This document shows, one piece after another, positions 8,510-16,920 of a stretch of DNA of 64,000 nt (positions within the stretch are counted from its first letter, which is position 1; each line of letters begins with the position of its first letter). The DNA is from Mycobacterium sp. ACS4331 (GTDB lineage Bacteria; Actinomycetota; Actinomycetes; Mycobacteriales; Mycobacteriaceae), in contig NZ_LZHW01000011.1 of assembly GCF_001667265.1 (NCBI RefSeq), forward strand, positions 1-64,000. Direction: 5' to 3'. The notes under the pieces are model-generated. The model saw nothing but the letters and a program-made list of their open reading frames with translations. It did no database searches and had not been told where the DNA came from. Made by a program: the position numbers and the translations under genes.

Positions 8510-10174
8510 GTGGAATCCGACGATCCGAAGCGGTTGGGCATGCTCGCGTCGGCCCTGGCGGGCCGCACCGTCTCAGTGGCGGCCGCCGAACCCGGTGAGC
8601 CGGCGTGGACGGACGGCACCGTCGTGTACGTCGGTGCTGCAGACAGTCCGGGCGACCAGTTGACGTCGGTCGCTGTGCAGGCGTCCCTGCTGGCCGCCGG
8701 CAGTCTGACCTCGAGTGTCGTGCGCAGGTTGCGGCGCCGGGGCGAGCTGGCGGCGCGGTACCTGGCGGTCGAGGGGAACCGCGCGCTCGCTACCAACGAG
8801 GACCTGCTTCCGTATGCGGTGCGGTCCCTGATCGACATCGATCTCGCGCGGCAGACCACATCGCCGGCCGAATCGCTGCAGGTCGCCAAGCGTACGACCG
8901 TGGCCGCGCCACCCCTGTTCGGGACCATCAGGCCGCGCCGGCTCGTGGCCGTCGACGCTGCGGCGGGTTCGTCGGTGGAGCCGGCGGGTCACGCGCCGCG
9001 AAAGCAGGCCAGCCGTGAACTCGCCGGACTCGACGATGCCGACGACGACTCGGCTGACGACGACATGATGGATCCGTTCTCGAGCCCCGTCGGCGGCGGC
9101 GGACTCGCCGGAAAGCTGTTGCAGCGCATGCTGAAACGGGTGCGAAAACTCAGTGGCGGCGGATCGCCGGGGGCTGACACCCCCACTCATCGGTCACCGA
9201 AGGGGACTCGCGGGGCGGGTGCGGTCATCTCCAGCGCCTCGGCCATCGACATGGATTCCGACAACTCCCGCGAGCAGGGCTGGCGATATCCGGAATGGGA
9301 TCTGCACCGCAGGCGGTATCGGCCGGACTGGTGCACGGTGCGGGAGACCGACCCCGATGTCGATCCCAATGCTGTGCTGGGTCGCCCCGACGTGCACGCA
9401 CTGCGCAGGCCGCTGACGCGACTGGGAATCGGTCTCGACCGCTGCCATCGCCAGGCACAGGGGGATGACATCGATGTCGACGCCGCGGTCGAGGCGCGGG
9501 CGGAACTCCTGGCCGGGTCGGTGCCGGACGAGGCGGTCTACGTCGACAGCCTGCGGCGTCGGCGGGATCTTGCGGTGTTGATCCTGCTGGACGTCTCCGG
9601 GTCCGCCGCTGAGGCCGGGACGTATGGACAGATCGTGCATGGACAGCAGCGAGAGGCCGTCGTCGCGCTCAGCACCGCACTGCACGAGCTCGGCGATCGG
9701 GTGGCGCTCTACGCATTCGCCTCCCAGGGGAGGAATGCGGTGAACATGCAGCCGGTCAAGCGGTTCGATGAGCATCTCGACCTGCGAGTTCTGCAGCGCC
9801 TGGCGAGTCTGGTGCCTGGGGCGTACTCCCGGTTGGGTGCGGCGATCCGGCACGGGACCGCCGTCATCGAGGAGAAGGGCGGCACGTCGCGACGGCTGCT
9901 GGTGGTGCTGTCGGACGGCCTCGCCTACGACCACGGTTATGAGCGCGGATACGGCGCCGCCGACGCGAGGCGAGCACTGTCGGAGGCGCGCCGACGGGGG
10001 GTGGGCTGCCTGTGCCTGACCGTCGGGGCGGCCACCGACAGCGGAGAACTCCAGCAGGTGTTCGGCAGTGCCGCGCATGCGGCCATCCCCAGGCCGGCCC
10101 AGGTGGCCGATCACATCGGGCCGCTGTTCCGCGCCGCGCTGCGCACCGCCGACACCCGCCGGCGAGTGTCCTGA
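8510..10174 (+). CDS. VWA-domain protein (NorD/CbbO-like partner of AAA+ ATPase)
   Basis: 554 aa. The C-terminal part is a von Willebrand factor A domain with an intact metal-binding MIDAS motif DVSGS (Asp361, Ser363, Ser365). The middle is acidic and low in complexity (DDADDDSADDDMMDPF). Proteins of this type work with CbbQ/NorQ-type ATPases, as in NorD-NorQ and CbbO-CbbQ, where the VWA protein links the ATPase to a metalloenzyme that is being activated. The ATPase follows 65 bp downstream, but no Rubisco or NO reductase gene is present, so the client must be something else. The start is a GTG with AAGGTGAGG just upstream. A promoter and operator precede it. Confidence 0.82.
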   Translation: MESDDPKRLGMLASALAGRTVSVAAAEPGEPAWTDGTVVYVGAADSPGDQLTSVAVQASLLAAGSLTSSVVRRLRRRGELAARYLAVEGNRALATNEDLLPYAVRSLIDIDLARQTTSPAESLQVAKRTTVAAPPLFGTIRPRRLVAVDAAAGSSVEPAGHAPRKQASRELAGLDDADDDSADDDMMDPFSSPVGGGGLAGKLLQRMLKRVRKLSGGGSPGADTPTHRSPKGTRGAGAVISSASAIDMDSDNSREQGWRYPEWDLHRRRYRPDWCTVRETDPDVDPNAVLGRPDVHALRRPLTRLGIGLDRCHRQAQGDDIDVDAAVEARAELLAGSVPDEAVYVDSLRRRRDLAVLILLDVSGSAAEAGTYGQIVHGQQREAVVALSTALHELGDRVALYAFASQGRNAVNMQPVKRFDEHLDLRVLQRLASLVPGAYSRLGAAIRHGTAVIEEKGGTSRRLLVVLSDGLAYDHGYERGYGAADARRALSEARRRGVGCLCLTVGAATDSGELQQVFGSAAHAAIPRPAQVADHIGPLFRAALRTADTRRRVS

Positions 10175-10179
10175 CACCC

Positions 10180-10209
10180 TTGAACCAAACATCTGTTCCG
10201 CGTTAGGCT
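10180..10209 (+). promoter_or_regulatory. Promoter of the CbbQ-like ATPase gene
   Basis: TTGAAC at 10180-10185, an 18-base spacer and TAGGCT at 10204-10209. The operator at 10184-10198 lies between the two boxes, where bound repressor would block polymerase. Confidence 0.55.
10184..10198 (-). promoter_or_regulatory. Operator-like site 4, CbbQ-like gene promoter
   Basis: On the minus strand GAACAGATGTTTGGT, matching the consensus. Together with flanking bases it shows partial dyad symmetry (GAAC to GTTC over 17 bases). Confidence 0.75.
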
Positions 10210-10239
10210 CCTGTCACCGACGAGAAGGGATCGAAGCCG

Positions 10240-11037
10240 GTGCAATCGCCAAGGCCGTATTACGTGCCCGTCGCCAACGAGGAACAGGTGTTCCGCGCCG
10301 CCTATCGGCAGGGGCTTTCGATCGTGTTGAAGGGTCCAACAGGATGCGGCAAGACCCGTTTCGTCGAGGCCATGGCCCACGACCTCGGCCGGCCCCTGAT
10401 CACCGTGTCGTGCCATGACGATCTGACCACCGCCGATCTGGTGGGGCGCTTCCTGCTCCGCGGCGGTGACACCGAGTGGGTCGACGGTCCACTCACGCGG
10501 GCCGTGCGCCAGGGTGCGATCTGCTATCTCGACGAGGTCGTCGAAGCGCGTCAGGACACCACCGTGGTGCTCCACCCCTTGGCCGACCACCGCCGTCAAC
10601 TGCCGATCGAGCGGCTCGGGGAGACCCTGGACGCGGCGGACGGGTTCGGCCTGGTCGTCTCGTACAACCCGGGTTATCAGAGCGTGCTCAAGGACCTCAA
10701 GGACTCCACCAGGCAGCGCATGGTGGCCATCGAGTTCGGTTATCCGACACCGGATGTCGAAGAGAAGATCGTCGCCACCGAGGCAGGTGTGGCGCCCGGG
10801 GTGGCCGCCGAACTGGTGACACTCGGCCAGGCGATCCGCCGACTCGAGACCGGTGGGTTGCGCGAGGTGGCGTCCACACGCGTGCTGATCGCCGCCGGCC
10901 AGCTCATCGCCGAGGGGCTGACGCCCCGGGAGGCCGCCAAGGCTGCCATCGCCGGACCGCTGACCGACGATTCGTCAGTGACGCGCGGGCTTCTCGAGAT
11001 GGTCGACGCGTATCTGCGCAGTGATCCCGACCTGTGA
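10240..11037 (+). CDS. CbbQ/NorQ/GvpN-family AAA+ ATPase (MoxR type)
   Basis: 265 aa. P-loop GPTGCGKT (about residues 32-39), Walker B in ICYLDEVVEA (about 90-99), and the family's SYNPGYQ and RQRMVAIEFGYP stretches. Family members use ATP to remodel a large enzyme, with a VWA protein as adaptor, for Rubisco (CbbQ), nitric oxide reductase (NorQ) or gas vesicle assembly (GvpN). The VWA partner is immediately upstream. Genes downstream encode an AveC-like membrane protein and P450s, so one of these may be the client; that is inference. The GTG start has GAGAAGGGA about nine bases upstream. The gene has its own promoter and operator. Confidence 0.88.
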   Translation: MQSPRPYYVPVANEEQVFRAAYRQGLSIVLKGPTGCGKTRFVEAMAHDLGRPLITVSCHDDLTTADLVGRFLLRGGDTEWVDGPLTRAVRQGAICYLDEVVEARQDTTVVLHPLADHRRQLPIERLGETLDAADGFGLVVSYNPGYQSVLKDLKDSTRQRMVAIEFGYPTPDVEEKIVATEAGVAPGVAAELVTLGQAIRRLETGGLREVASTRVLIAAGQLIAEGLTPREAAKAAIAGPLTDDSSVTRGLLEMVDAYLRSDPDL

Positions 11038-11050
11038 ACAAATCTTCGGT
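11036..11050 (+). promoter_or_regulatory. Operator-like site 5, upstream of the solute-binding-like gene
   Basis: GAACAAATCTTCGGT, matching the consensus and overlapping the ATPase gene's stop codon. It lies 31 bases before the ATG at 11081. That start region itself contains GAACAGATGTCC (11075-11086), a partial match that may be chance. Confidence 0.7.
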
Positions 11051-11080
11051 ACCCCCACTTTCCTGACGAGCGGAGAACAG

Positions 11081-12193
11081 ATGTCCTACGAGAGCACCGC
11101 CGAGCCGATCAAGATCGGCTATCTGATGGACTTCAAACTGCCTGAGCTGTATCCGCAGGAGATGAAGGAGGATCTCTCCAACCCGTTCGATCTGGTGTTC
11201 TCCGAGGCGTTGGCCGCCGGCGTGATCGATCGTCCGATCGAGATCGTCTACCGGGAGGTTGAGGGGCTGCCCAAGGGGTCGGTCAAGGCCGTCATCGACG
11301 CCTACGGCGAACTCGTCGACGAGGGCTGCCTGGCGGTCTTCGGCCCGCACATCTCGGACAACTGCGTGCCCACCCGCGAGGCGATCGAGGAGAGGTTCCG
11401 GGTGCCCGCCCTCAGCGTCACCGGCAGTGACGACTGGCTGGGTGAGTGGACGTTCTCGTTCCCCCAGGGATCGCTCACCGACGAGCCGATCTTCTGGGCC
11501 GACCTGCTGGCCAAGGGGGGACACGGCCGGGTGGGTGCGCTCGTCGAGCAGTCGCTGGTCGGCGACACCTATTTCAAGCACTTCCGCACCGCTGCGCGGC
11601 GCCGGGGCATCGACATCGTGGCCGAGGCGCGGATCGCGCAGACCGCCCAGGACGTGGGCGACGCCGTCAACCGCATCTACGAGGCGAAGCCCGACGCGCT
11701 TGTGCACTGCGGCTTCGGGTTCGGCATCGTATTCGTCAATCCCGCGTTGGAGGCCCTGGGTTGGGATCCGCCGCGGTTCACCAGCACGGCCTTCCAGAAC
11801 GCCTGGATCAACCCGATCATGTGGAACGCCTTCATGGGCTGGACCGGCGTGGACCAGTACGACGAGCAGAACCAGATCGGCCAGCAGTTCCTGGACAGCT
11901 ATCAGGACAGGTACGGCCGGCGGCCCGAATACTGTGTGCCCGTGGTGAACCGGGACGTCGCCACGACGCTGCTGCGGGCCTTCACCGATGCCCATCCACT
12001 GAGCCCGCGCGGAGTCAAGGAGGCCCTCGAGCGGGTCAAGATGCTGCCCGCGGCCGCCGGAGCACCGGGCACGCGGGTGTCGTTCGGCAACTGGACCAGG
12101 CGGGCGTGGATGGGCGCGGGATACCTGGTGGCCCGGCGCCTGGACGCGGACGGGGTCAACTCGCACCTCGTCGACCGCTTCGGGGAGGAGTGA
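11081..12193 (+). CDS. Cytoplasmic periplasmic-binding-protein-like sensor or carrier
   Basis: 370 aa. The fold is that of type I solute-binding proteins of amino acid/amide ABC transporters (Peripla_BP_6), starting at KIGYLMDFKLPE, with the inter-domain segments GPHISDNCVPTREAIEE and FQNAWINPIMWNAF visible. It has no signal peptide or lipobox and no ABC transporter genes beside it, so it probably works in the cytoplasm, like the amide sensor AmiC. Binding the regulon's substrate, or a role with the ATPase/VWA pair, are possible. The ATG has CGGAG nearby. The gene begins the run that continues through AveC, SDR, ALDH and P450 with only short gaps or overlaps. Confidence 0.75.
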   Translation: MSYESTAEPIKIGYLMDFKLPELYPQEMKEDLSNPFDLVFSEALAAGVIDRPIEIVYREVEGLPKGSVKAVIDAYGELVDEGCLAVFGPHISDNCVPTREAIEERFRVPALSVTGSDDWLGEWTFSFPQGSLTDEPIFWADLLAKGGHGRVGALVEQSLVGDTYFKHFRTAARRRGIDIVAEARIAQTAQDVGDAVNRIYEAKPDALVHCGFGFGIVFVNPALEALGWDPPRFTSTAFQNAWINPIMWNAFMGWTGVDQYDEQNQIGQQFLDSYQDRYGRRPEYCVPVVNRDVATTLLRAFTDAHPLSPRGVKEALERVKMLPAAAGAPGTRVSFGNWTRRAWMGAGYLVARRLDADGVNSHLVDRFGEE

Positions 12194-12196
12194 ACG

Positions 12197-13324
12197 GTGA
12201 GCACCGAGCAGGTTGAGCTGCCGCAGGACGAGGCGTCTTCTCGGCGCAGTCCATGGCCCTACATCTGGACCGGCGTCGCCCTGGTGCTGCTCGGGCTGAT
12301 CGCCTACCACGCGCGCGTCGGTGCGGTGTCGCCCAGAATCCGCAATCCCGAGGTGCCGCCCGGCCCCGCGCCACGCCCGGTGGAACCGCTGTTCGGTTAT
12401 GACCACTGGGTCACGGTGCTGCAGATCTTCACCGTGGTCACGGTGCTGATTCTGGTGGCCGTCTTCGTGTGGGGGGCGCGCCGCAATCCACGCAGTCCGA
12501 TCCTGTGGATGGGCATCATCACGACCCTGATCGTGTGGCAGGACCCGATCATGAACTGGGCGCCGTTCGCGGTGTACAACCCTGATCTGTGGCACTGGCC
12601 GGAGGACTGGCCGCTGGTCTCACTGTCGCCGACCGTCGAGCCCTTCCTGGTCATCGGGTATGTGATGTTCTACTTCGGGCCCTACTTCCCCGCCGTCTGG
12701 ATCCTGCGAAAACTGCAGGCCCGCAAGCCGGTTGAGTCGTTCGTGTGGCGGCACCCGCTGATCACGCTGGGCGGGCTGATCCTGGTCATCGGGTTCATCT
12801 TCGACGCCATGCTCGAAATCTCGCTCGTGCGCACGGGCATGTACATCTACTCCCAGGTGATCCCGTTCGGCTCGATCTTCGTCGGGCAACCCTGGCAGTT
12901 CCCGCTCATCTGGGAGTCGCTGATGGTGACCTTCGTGATGATCCCAGCCGGAATCCTGGTCTACCGCGACGACACGGGTCGCTGCGTCGCCGAGAAGCTG
13001 GCCCAGCGGGCGCGGATCTTCCCCAGCCGGCCGGTGGTCGGCATGGTCGCGGTGATGTTCGTGGTGCTCAACCTCGCGTACTTCGCCTACGGCTTCGGCT
13101 TCCAACTGATCAAGATCAGCGGTGCGGCCACCTCAGTGGCCTGCCCGTGGCCGTATCCCGAGGCCAAAGTTTATGACCCACAAGGTTATTACGAGGCCAA
13201 CGGTCAACCCGGATCGTATTCTGTCGGCATCTGGTCGACCTGGATGAGCGGACAACCCAACGGACGTCCCGACGTCGAACCGCCTGCCGACGGTGGCCGG
13301 TGTGCGCCGGAGAACTTCCAGTGA
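12197..13324 (+). CDS. AveC-family (spirocyclase-like) membrane protein
   Basis: 375 aa with several membrane segments (about residues 22-40, 75-95, 99-120, 143-165, 188-205, 235-255 and 278-298). The motifs WQDPIMNW, YFGPYFPA, FDAMLEI and QWPFIWES-like QFPLIWESLMV fit the AveC family, known from avermectin synthesis, where AveC acts in spiroketal formation; homologues are common in mycobacteria with unknown roles. The GTG start has GGGGAGGAG upstream and follows the previous stop by 3 bp. The gene overlaps the next SDR as GTGA. Context suggests action on a membrane-soluble oxygenated lipid. The family call is from memory of its motifs. Confidence 0.72.
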   Translation: MSTEQVELPQDEASSRRSPWPYIWTGVALVLLGLIAYHARVGAVSPRIRNPEVPPGPAPRPVEPLFGYDHWVTVLQIFTVVTVLILVAVFVWGARRNPRSPILWMGIITTLIVWQDPIMNWAPFAVYNPDLWHWPEDWPLVSLSPTVEPFLVIGYVMFYFGPYFPAVWILRKLQARKPVESFVWRHPLITLGGLILVIGFIFDAMLEISLVRTGMYIYSQVIPFGSIFVGQPWQFPLIWESLMVTFVMIPAGILVYRDDTGRCVAEKLAQRARIFPSRPVVGMVAVMFVVLNLAYFAYGFGFQLIKISGAATSVACPWPYPEAKVYDPQGYYEANGQPGSYSVGIWSTWMSGQPNGRPDVEPPADGGRCAPENFQ

Positions 13325-14238
13325 GCACGCCCAGCCGGGTGGTGATCACGGGTGCCTCCCGCGGTCTCGGATTGGCCTCGGCCACGCGCCTCCACCGCGA
13401 CGGATGGCATGTCGTGGCCGCGATGCGCTCGGTCGAATCGGGTATGGACGCCCTTCGAGAGGCCACGGGCGCCGACATCGGCGATCCGCGTTTGACCGGA
13501 GTCGCGCTGGATTTGACCGATCCGGAGTCCATCGATAAGGCCGCCGCCAGCATCCTCGCGGACGGGCCTCCCTTCGCGCTCGTGCACAACGCGGGAATCT
13601 CAGCCGCGGGCATGTTCGAGGAGACGCCACTTGAGGTGTGGGAGAGGATGTTCGCCACCACCATCCTGGGGCCTGTCGCGCTGACCAAGGCCGTGCTGCC
13701 CGTCATGCGCAGCGCGGGACGTGGGCGCGTCATCCTGGTGTCCAGTCAGGGTGGTGTCCGCGGAATGCCCGCCACTGCGCCGTATTCCGCAGTCAAGGGG
13801 GCGCTGGAACGCTGGGGTGAGTCGATGGCCGGTGAGGTGGGGGCGTTCGGGGTCGGTGTCTCGGTCCTGGTCACCGGCACCTACGACACCGACATCATCA
13901 CCGATGCGGGCACCACGGACTGCCGCGATCTGGACGGCCCCTACGCCCGTCATCACTCGACCATGGACAAGCGCGGCCGGGCCGCGATGAAGATGGCGGC
14001 GCGATCGCCCGAGAAGTTCGCCGCGGGTCTGGTCAAGGCGTTGGAGAGCACCAAGCCGTTCGAGCGCAGACCGGTCGGCCCGGATGCGCGAATGCTGTTG
14101 CTGGCCAACCGCTTCCTTCCCCCTTCCGGTATGCACCACATGACCCGTCTGATGATGGGGATCCCGCGCTTCGGCGCCCTCAAGTCCACCCAGAGCACAT
14201 CCACCTCCAGCCCCGAAGTGAGCCCCCGTGATGCCTGA
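13321..14238 (+). CDS. Short-chain dehydrogenase/reductase (SDR)
   Basis: 305 aa. TGASRGLG cofactor motif (residues 10-17), HNAG (89-92) and catalytic Ser141/142, Tyr155 and Lys159 are all present, followed by a longer C-terminal part than minimal SDRs. The GTG start overlaps the stop of the AveC-like gene as GTGA. It is likely to oxidise an alcohol or reduce a ketone of the pathway substrate; direction and substrate cannot be told. The 3' end overlaps the aldehyde dehydrogenase start by 8 bp, so both are in one operon. Confidence 0.85.
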   Translation: MSTPSRVVITGASRGLGLASATRLHRDGWHVVAAMRSVESGMDALREATGADIGDPRLTGVALDLTDPESIDKAAASILADGPPFALVHNAGISAAGMFEETPLEVWERMFATTILGPVALTKAVLPVMRSAGRGRVILVSSQGGVRGMPATAPYSAVKGALERWGESMAGEVGAFGVGVSVLVTGTYDTDIITDAGTTDCRDLDGPYARHHSTMDKRGRAAMKMAARSPEKFAAGLVKALESTKPFERRPVGPDARMLLLANRFLPPSGMHHMTRLMMGIPRFGALKSTQSTSTSSPEVSPRDA

Positions 14239-15709
14239 GTTCGAGACCAAGATGATGATCGACGGTAAGCTCGTCGACGGTGAGGCTGGCACATTCACCA
14301 ACATCAACCCGGCCACCGAGGAGGTGATCGGCGAGGTCGCCGACGCGTCCACCGCCGATATGCACCGCGCCATCGATGCCGCACGGCGGGCGTTCGACGA
14401 GACGACGTGGGCGCAGGATCGCGCCTTCCGGCAGCGCTGCCTGCTGCAGTTGCAGGACGCCCTGGAAGCCGAGCGCGAACAACTGCGCGAGGAGTTGATC
14501 CTCGAGGTCGGCTGCCCCCGGTCGATCACGCACGGTCCTCAGCTGGACGCACCACTGTCGGACGCGCTGCGCTACCCGGCGAAACTGATTGACGAGTATC
14601 CGTGGGAGACCTCGCTCGGTGACGCCTTCGTCTCCGTCACCGGCGTCAACACCACGCGCAAGGTGTGGCGTGAACCCGTCGGCGTGGTCGGTGCGATCGT
14701 GCCGTGGAACTTCCCGTTCGAGGTCAGCATCCAGAAGATCGGGCAGGCCCTGGCCACCGGGAACACCGTCGTGCTCAAACCCGCACCGGACACGCCGTTC
14801 AACGCGACTCGGTTGGGCCGCCTCATCGCTGAGCAGACCGACATCCCGCCCGGCGTGGTCAACGTCGTGACCTCATCGAACCACCTGGTCGGGGAGGAAC
14901 TCACGCTGTCCCCGAAGGTCGACCTCATCTCGTTCACCGGTTCGACCGCGGTGGGCCGGCGGATCATGGAGAAGGGCGCCGCGACCATGAAGCGGCTGTT
15001 CCTCGAACTCGGCGGCAAGTCCGCGACAATTGTGTTGGAGGACGCGGACTTCGGACTCGGCTGCATGATGGGCATCGCTCCCTGCATGCATGCCGGCCAG
15101 GGGTGCGCCAATCCGACCCGGATGCTGCTGCCGCGTTCGCGCTACGACGAGGGCATCGCAATTCTGAAGGGCATCTACGAGGGTGTGGCACCCGGTGACC
15201 CCCAGGATCCCGGAACACTGTGCGGCCCCGTGATCTCCGACCGGCAGCGCAGCCGAATCCGGGGCTACATCGACAAGGGTGTCGAGGAGGGCGCGACCCT
15301 GGTGGTCGGCGGGTCAGAGGCCCCGGACGGGCAGGAGCGCGGATTCTTCGTCAAACCGACCCTGTTCGCGGACGTGGACAACTCGATGACGATCGCGCAG
15401 GAGGAGATCTTCGGCCCCGTGTTGGCCGTCATCCCCTATGAGGACGAGGACGACGCTGTGCGCATCGCGAACGACAGCCCCTACGGACTGGGCGGCAACG
15501 TGATGGCGGGCACGCTGGATCATGCCCTGGCGGTGGCCGGCCGACTTCGGGCGGGCTTCATCGGAATCAACGGCACGGCGGGATACGGCGCCGACACCCC
15601 GTTCGGGGGATACAAGGCCAGCGGGGTCGGAAGACAGAACGGCACTGCGGGTTTCGACCAGTACACCGAAGTCAAGTCGATCGCCTACCCAGCCGAGGAG
15701 CGCAGCTGA
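14231..15709 (+). CDS. NAD(P)-dependent aldehyde dehydrogenase
   Basis: 492 aa, normal family length. The general base Glu259 lies in FLELGGKS and the catalytic nucleophile Cys292 in HAGQGCANP; PWNFPFE and NDSPYGLGGNV are also conserved. It should oxidise an aldehyde to a carboxylic acid, which fits P450 or SDR chemistry next door. The ATG is taken; a GTG directly before it is equally possible. It overlaps the upstream SDR by 8 bp and shares one base with the P450 start (TGATG). Confidence 0.9.
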   Translation: MPEFETKMMIDGKLVDGEAGTFTNINPATEEVIGEVADASTADMHRAIDAARRAFDETTWAQDRAFRQRCLLQLQDALEAEREQLREELILEVGCPRSITHGPQLDAPLSDALRYPAKLIDEYPWETSLGDAFVSVTGVNTTRKVWREPVGVVGAIVPWNFPFEVSIQKIGQALATGNTVVLKPAPDTPFNATRLGRLIAEQTDIPPGVVNVVTSSNHLVGEELTLSPKVDLISFTGSTAVGRRIMEKGAATMKRLFLELGGKSATIVLEDADFGLGCMMGIAPCMHAGQGCANPTRMLLPRSRYDEGIAILKGIYEGVAPGDPQDPGTLCGPVISDRQRSRIRGYIDKGVEEGATLVVGGSEAPDGQERGFFVKPTLFADVDNSMTIAQEEIFGPVLAVIPYEDEDDAVRIANDSPYGLGGNVMAGTLDHALAVAGRLRAGFIGINGTAGYGADTPFGGYKASGVGRQNGTAGFDQYTEVKSIAYPAEERS

Positions 15710-16920
15710 TGCAACTGTTCGACGATCTCGAAGACTTCGGGGCATTCGACGATGTGGTGTCGGGCAATGTTCGCGACCCCTACACCGAGTTGGCCCGTCT
15801 GCGGCGCGAAGAACCCGTGCAGCGTATCGACATGTCCGGTATGCCGGGCGAGGAGGGCAAGCCGGTCTTCATCGTCTACCGCCACGATGACATCGCAGAG
15901 ATGTTGCGGGACAACGAGACCTACTCCTCGGCCATCATCATCGCCGCATTCGGCGATGTGCTGGGTGAGCACGTGATGCTCGGCATGGATGAACCCGAGC
16001 ACGGCAGGCACCGCGCGCTGGTGGCCAAGGCGTTCAGCCAGAAGGCGTTGGCGCGGTGGGAGACAGACCTGGTCGCCCGCGTGGGCAACGACCTGATCGA
16101 CCAGTTCGCCAAGCGTGGAACCGCGGACCTGGTCAAGGAGTTCACGTTTCCCTATCCCACGCGGATCATCGCAGGGCTGCTGGGTCTGCCAGAGGAGGAT
16201 TTCCCGCAGTTCCAGCGTTGGTCCATCTCACTGCTGAGCTTCACCATCAATCCCGAGCGCGGTCGCGCCGCGTCGAAGGCGCTCGAGGAGTACTTCGCTC
16301 CGATCCTGGCCGCCCGCCGGGAGGATCCGCGCGACGACCTGATCAGCCGACTCGCCGAGGCCGAGATCGACGGCGAGCGCCTCAGTGACGACGAGATCTA
16401 CTCGTTCCTGCGTCTGCTGCTTCCCGCGGGTGTGGAGACCACCTACCGCTCGTTGGGGAATCTGTTGTTCGGTCTGCTCAGCGATCCCGAGCAACTCGAG
16501 GCGGTGCGCAACGACCGATCGCTGTTGGCGCAGGCCGTGGAGGAGGGCGTGCGGTGGGATCCGCCGCTGCTGACCATCACCCGAGTGGCCACCCGGGACA
16601 CCGAGCTGGGCGGCGTGCCGATTCCGGCCGGTTCGTCGGTGATGCCGATGCTGGGCGCGGCGAACCGCCAGGAGGATCGATACCCCGACCCGGACAGGTT
16701 CGACATCTTCCGGCAGCCGCGCGCCCACATCGCGTGGGGACACGGCGTGCACGTCTGCCTTGGGATGCATCTCGCGAGGCTGGAGATGCGCACCGCGCTC
16801 AACCTGCTGTTCGACCGGCTGCCCAATCTTCGGCTGGACCCGGGCGACTCGGACCCGCACATCCGTGGTCAGGTGTTCCGATCCCCGACGTGCCTGCCCG
16901 TCCGGTTCGATGTCGGCTGA
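15709..16920 (+). CDS. Cytochrome P450
   Basis: 403 aa, soluble bacterial-type P450. The I-helix has AGVETT, the ExxR motif is in EEGVRWD, and the heme loop is WGHGVHVCLG with Cys350 as axial ligand; the first Phe of the usual loop motif is Trp. No ferredoxin or ferredoxin reductase gene lies nearby, so electrons must come from partners elsewhere. Position in an operon with ALDH and SDRs suggests hydroxylation of a lipid or cyclic substrate, with later oxidation to aldehyde and acid. Overlaps both neighbours (1 bp and 11 bp). Confidence 0.93.
   Translation: MQLFDDLEDFGAFDDVVSGNVRDPYTELARLRREEPVQRIDMSGMPGEEGKPVFIVYRHDDIAEMLRDNETYSSAIIIAAFGDVLGEHVMLGMDEPEHGRHRALVAKAFSQKALARWETDLVARVGNDLIDQFAKRGTADLVKEFTFPYPTRIIAGLLGLPEEDFPQFQRWSISLLSFTINPERGRAASKALEEYFAPILAARREDPRDDLISRLAEAEIDGERLSDDEIYSFLRLLLPAGVETTYRSLGNLLFGLLSDPEQLEAVRNDRSLLAQAVEEGVRWDPPLLTITRVATRDTELGGVPIPAGSSVMPMLGAANRQEDRYPDPDRFDIFRQPRAHIAWGHGVHVCLGMHLARLEMRTALNLLFDRLPNLRLDPGDSDPHIRGQVFRSPTCLPVRFDVG

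Noticed and set aside
11075..11086. GAACAGATGTCC as a sixth operator copy
   Set aside because: Only the first ten bases match the consensus, and they overlap the ribosome binding site and ATG, where such a sequence can arise by chance.
10904..12595. 563-codon minus-strand open frame
   Set aside because: Antisense to the ATPase, solute-binding-like and AveC-like genes; composition rich in Arg, Gly and His as expected for a shadow frame.
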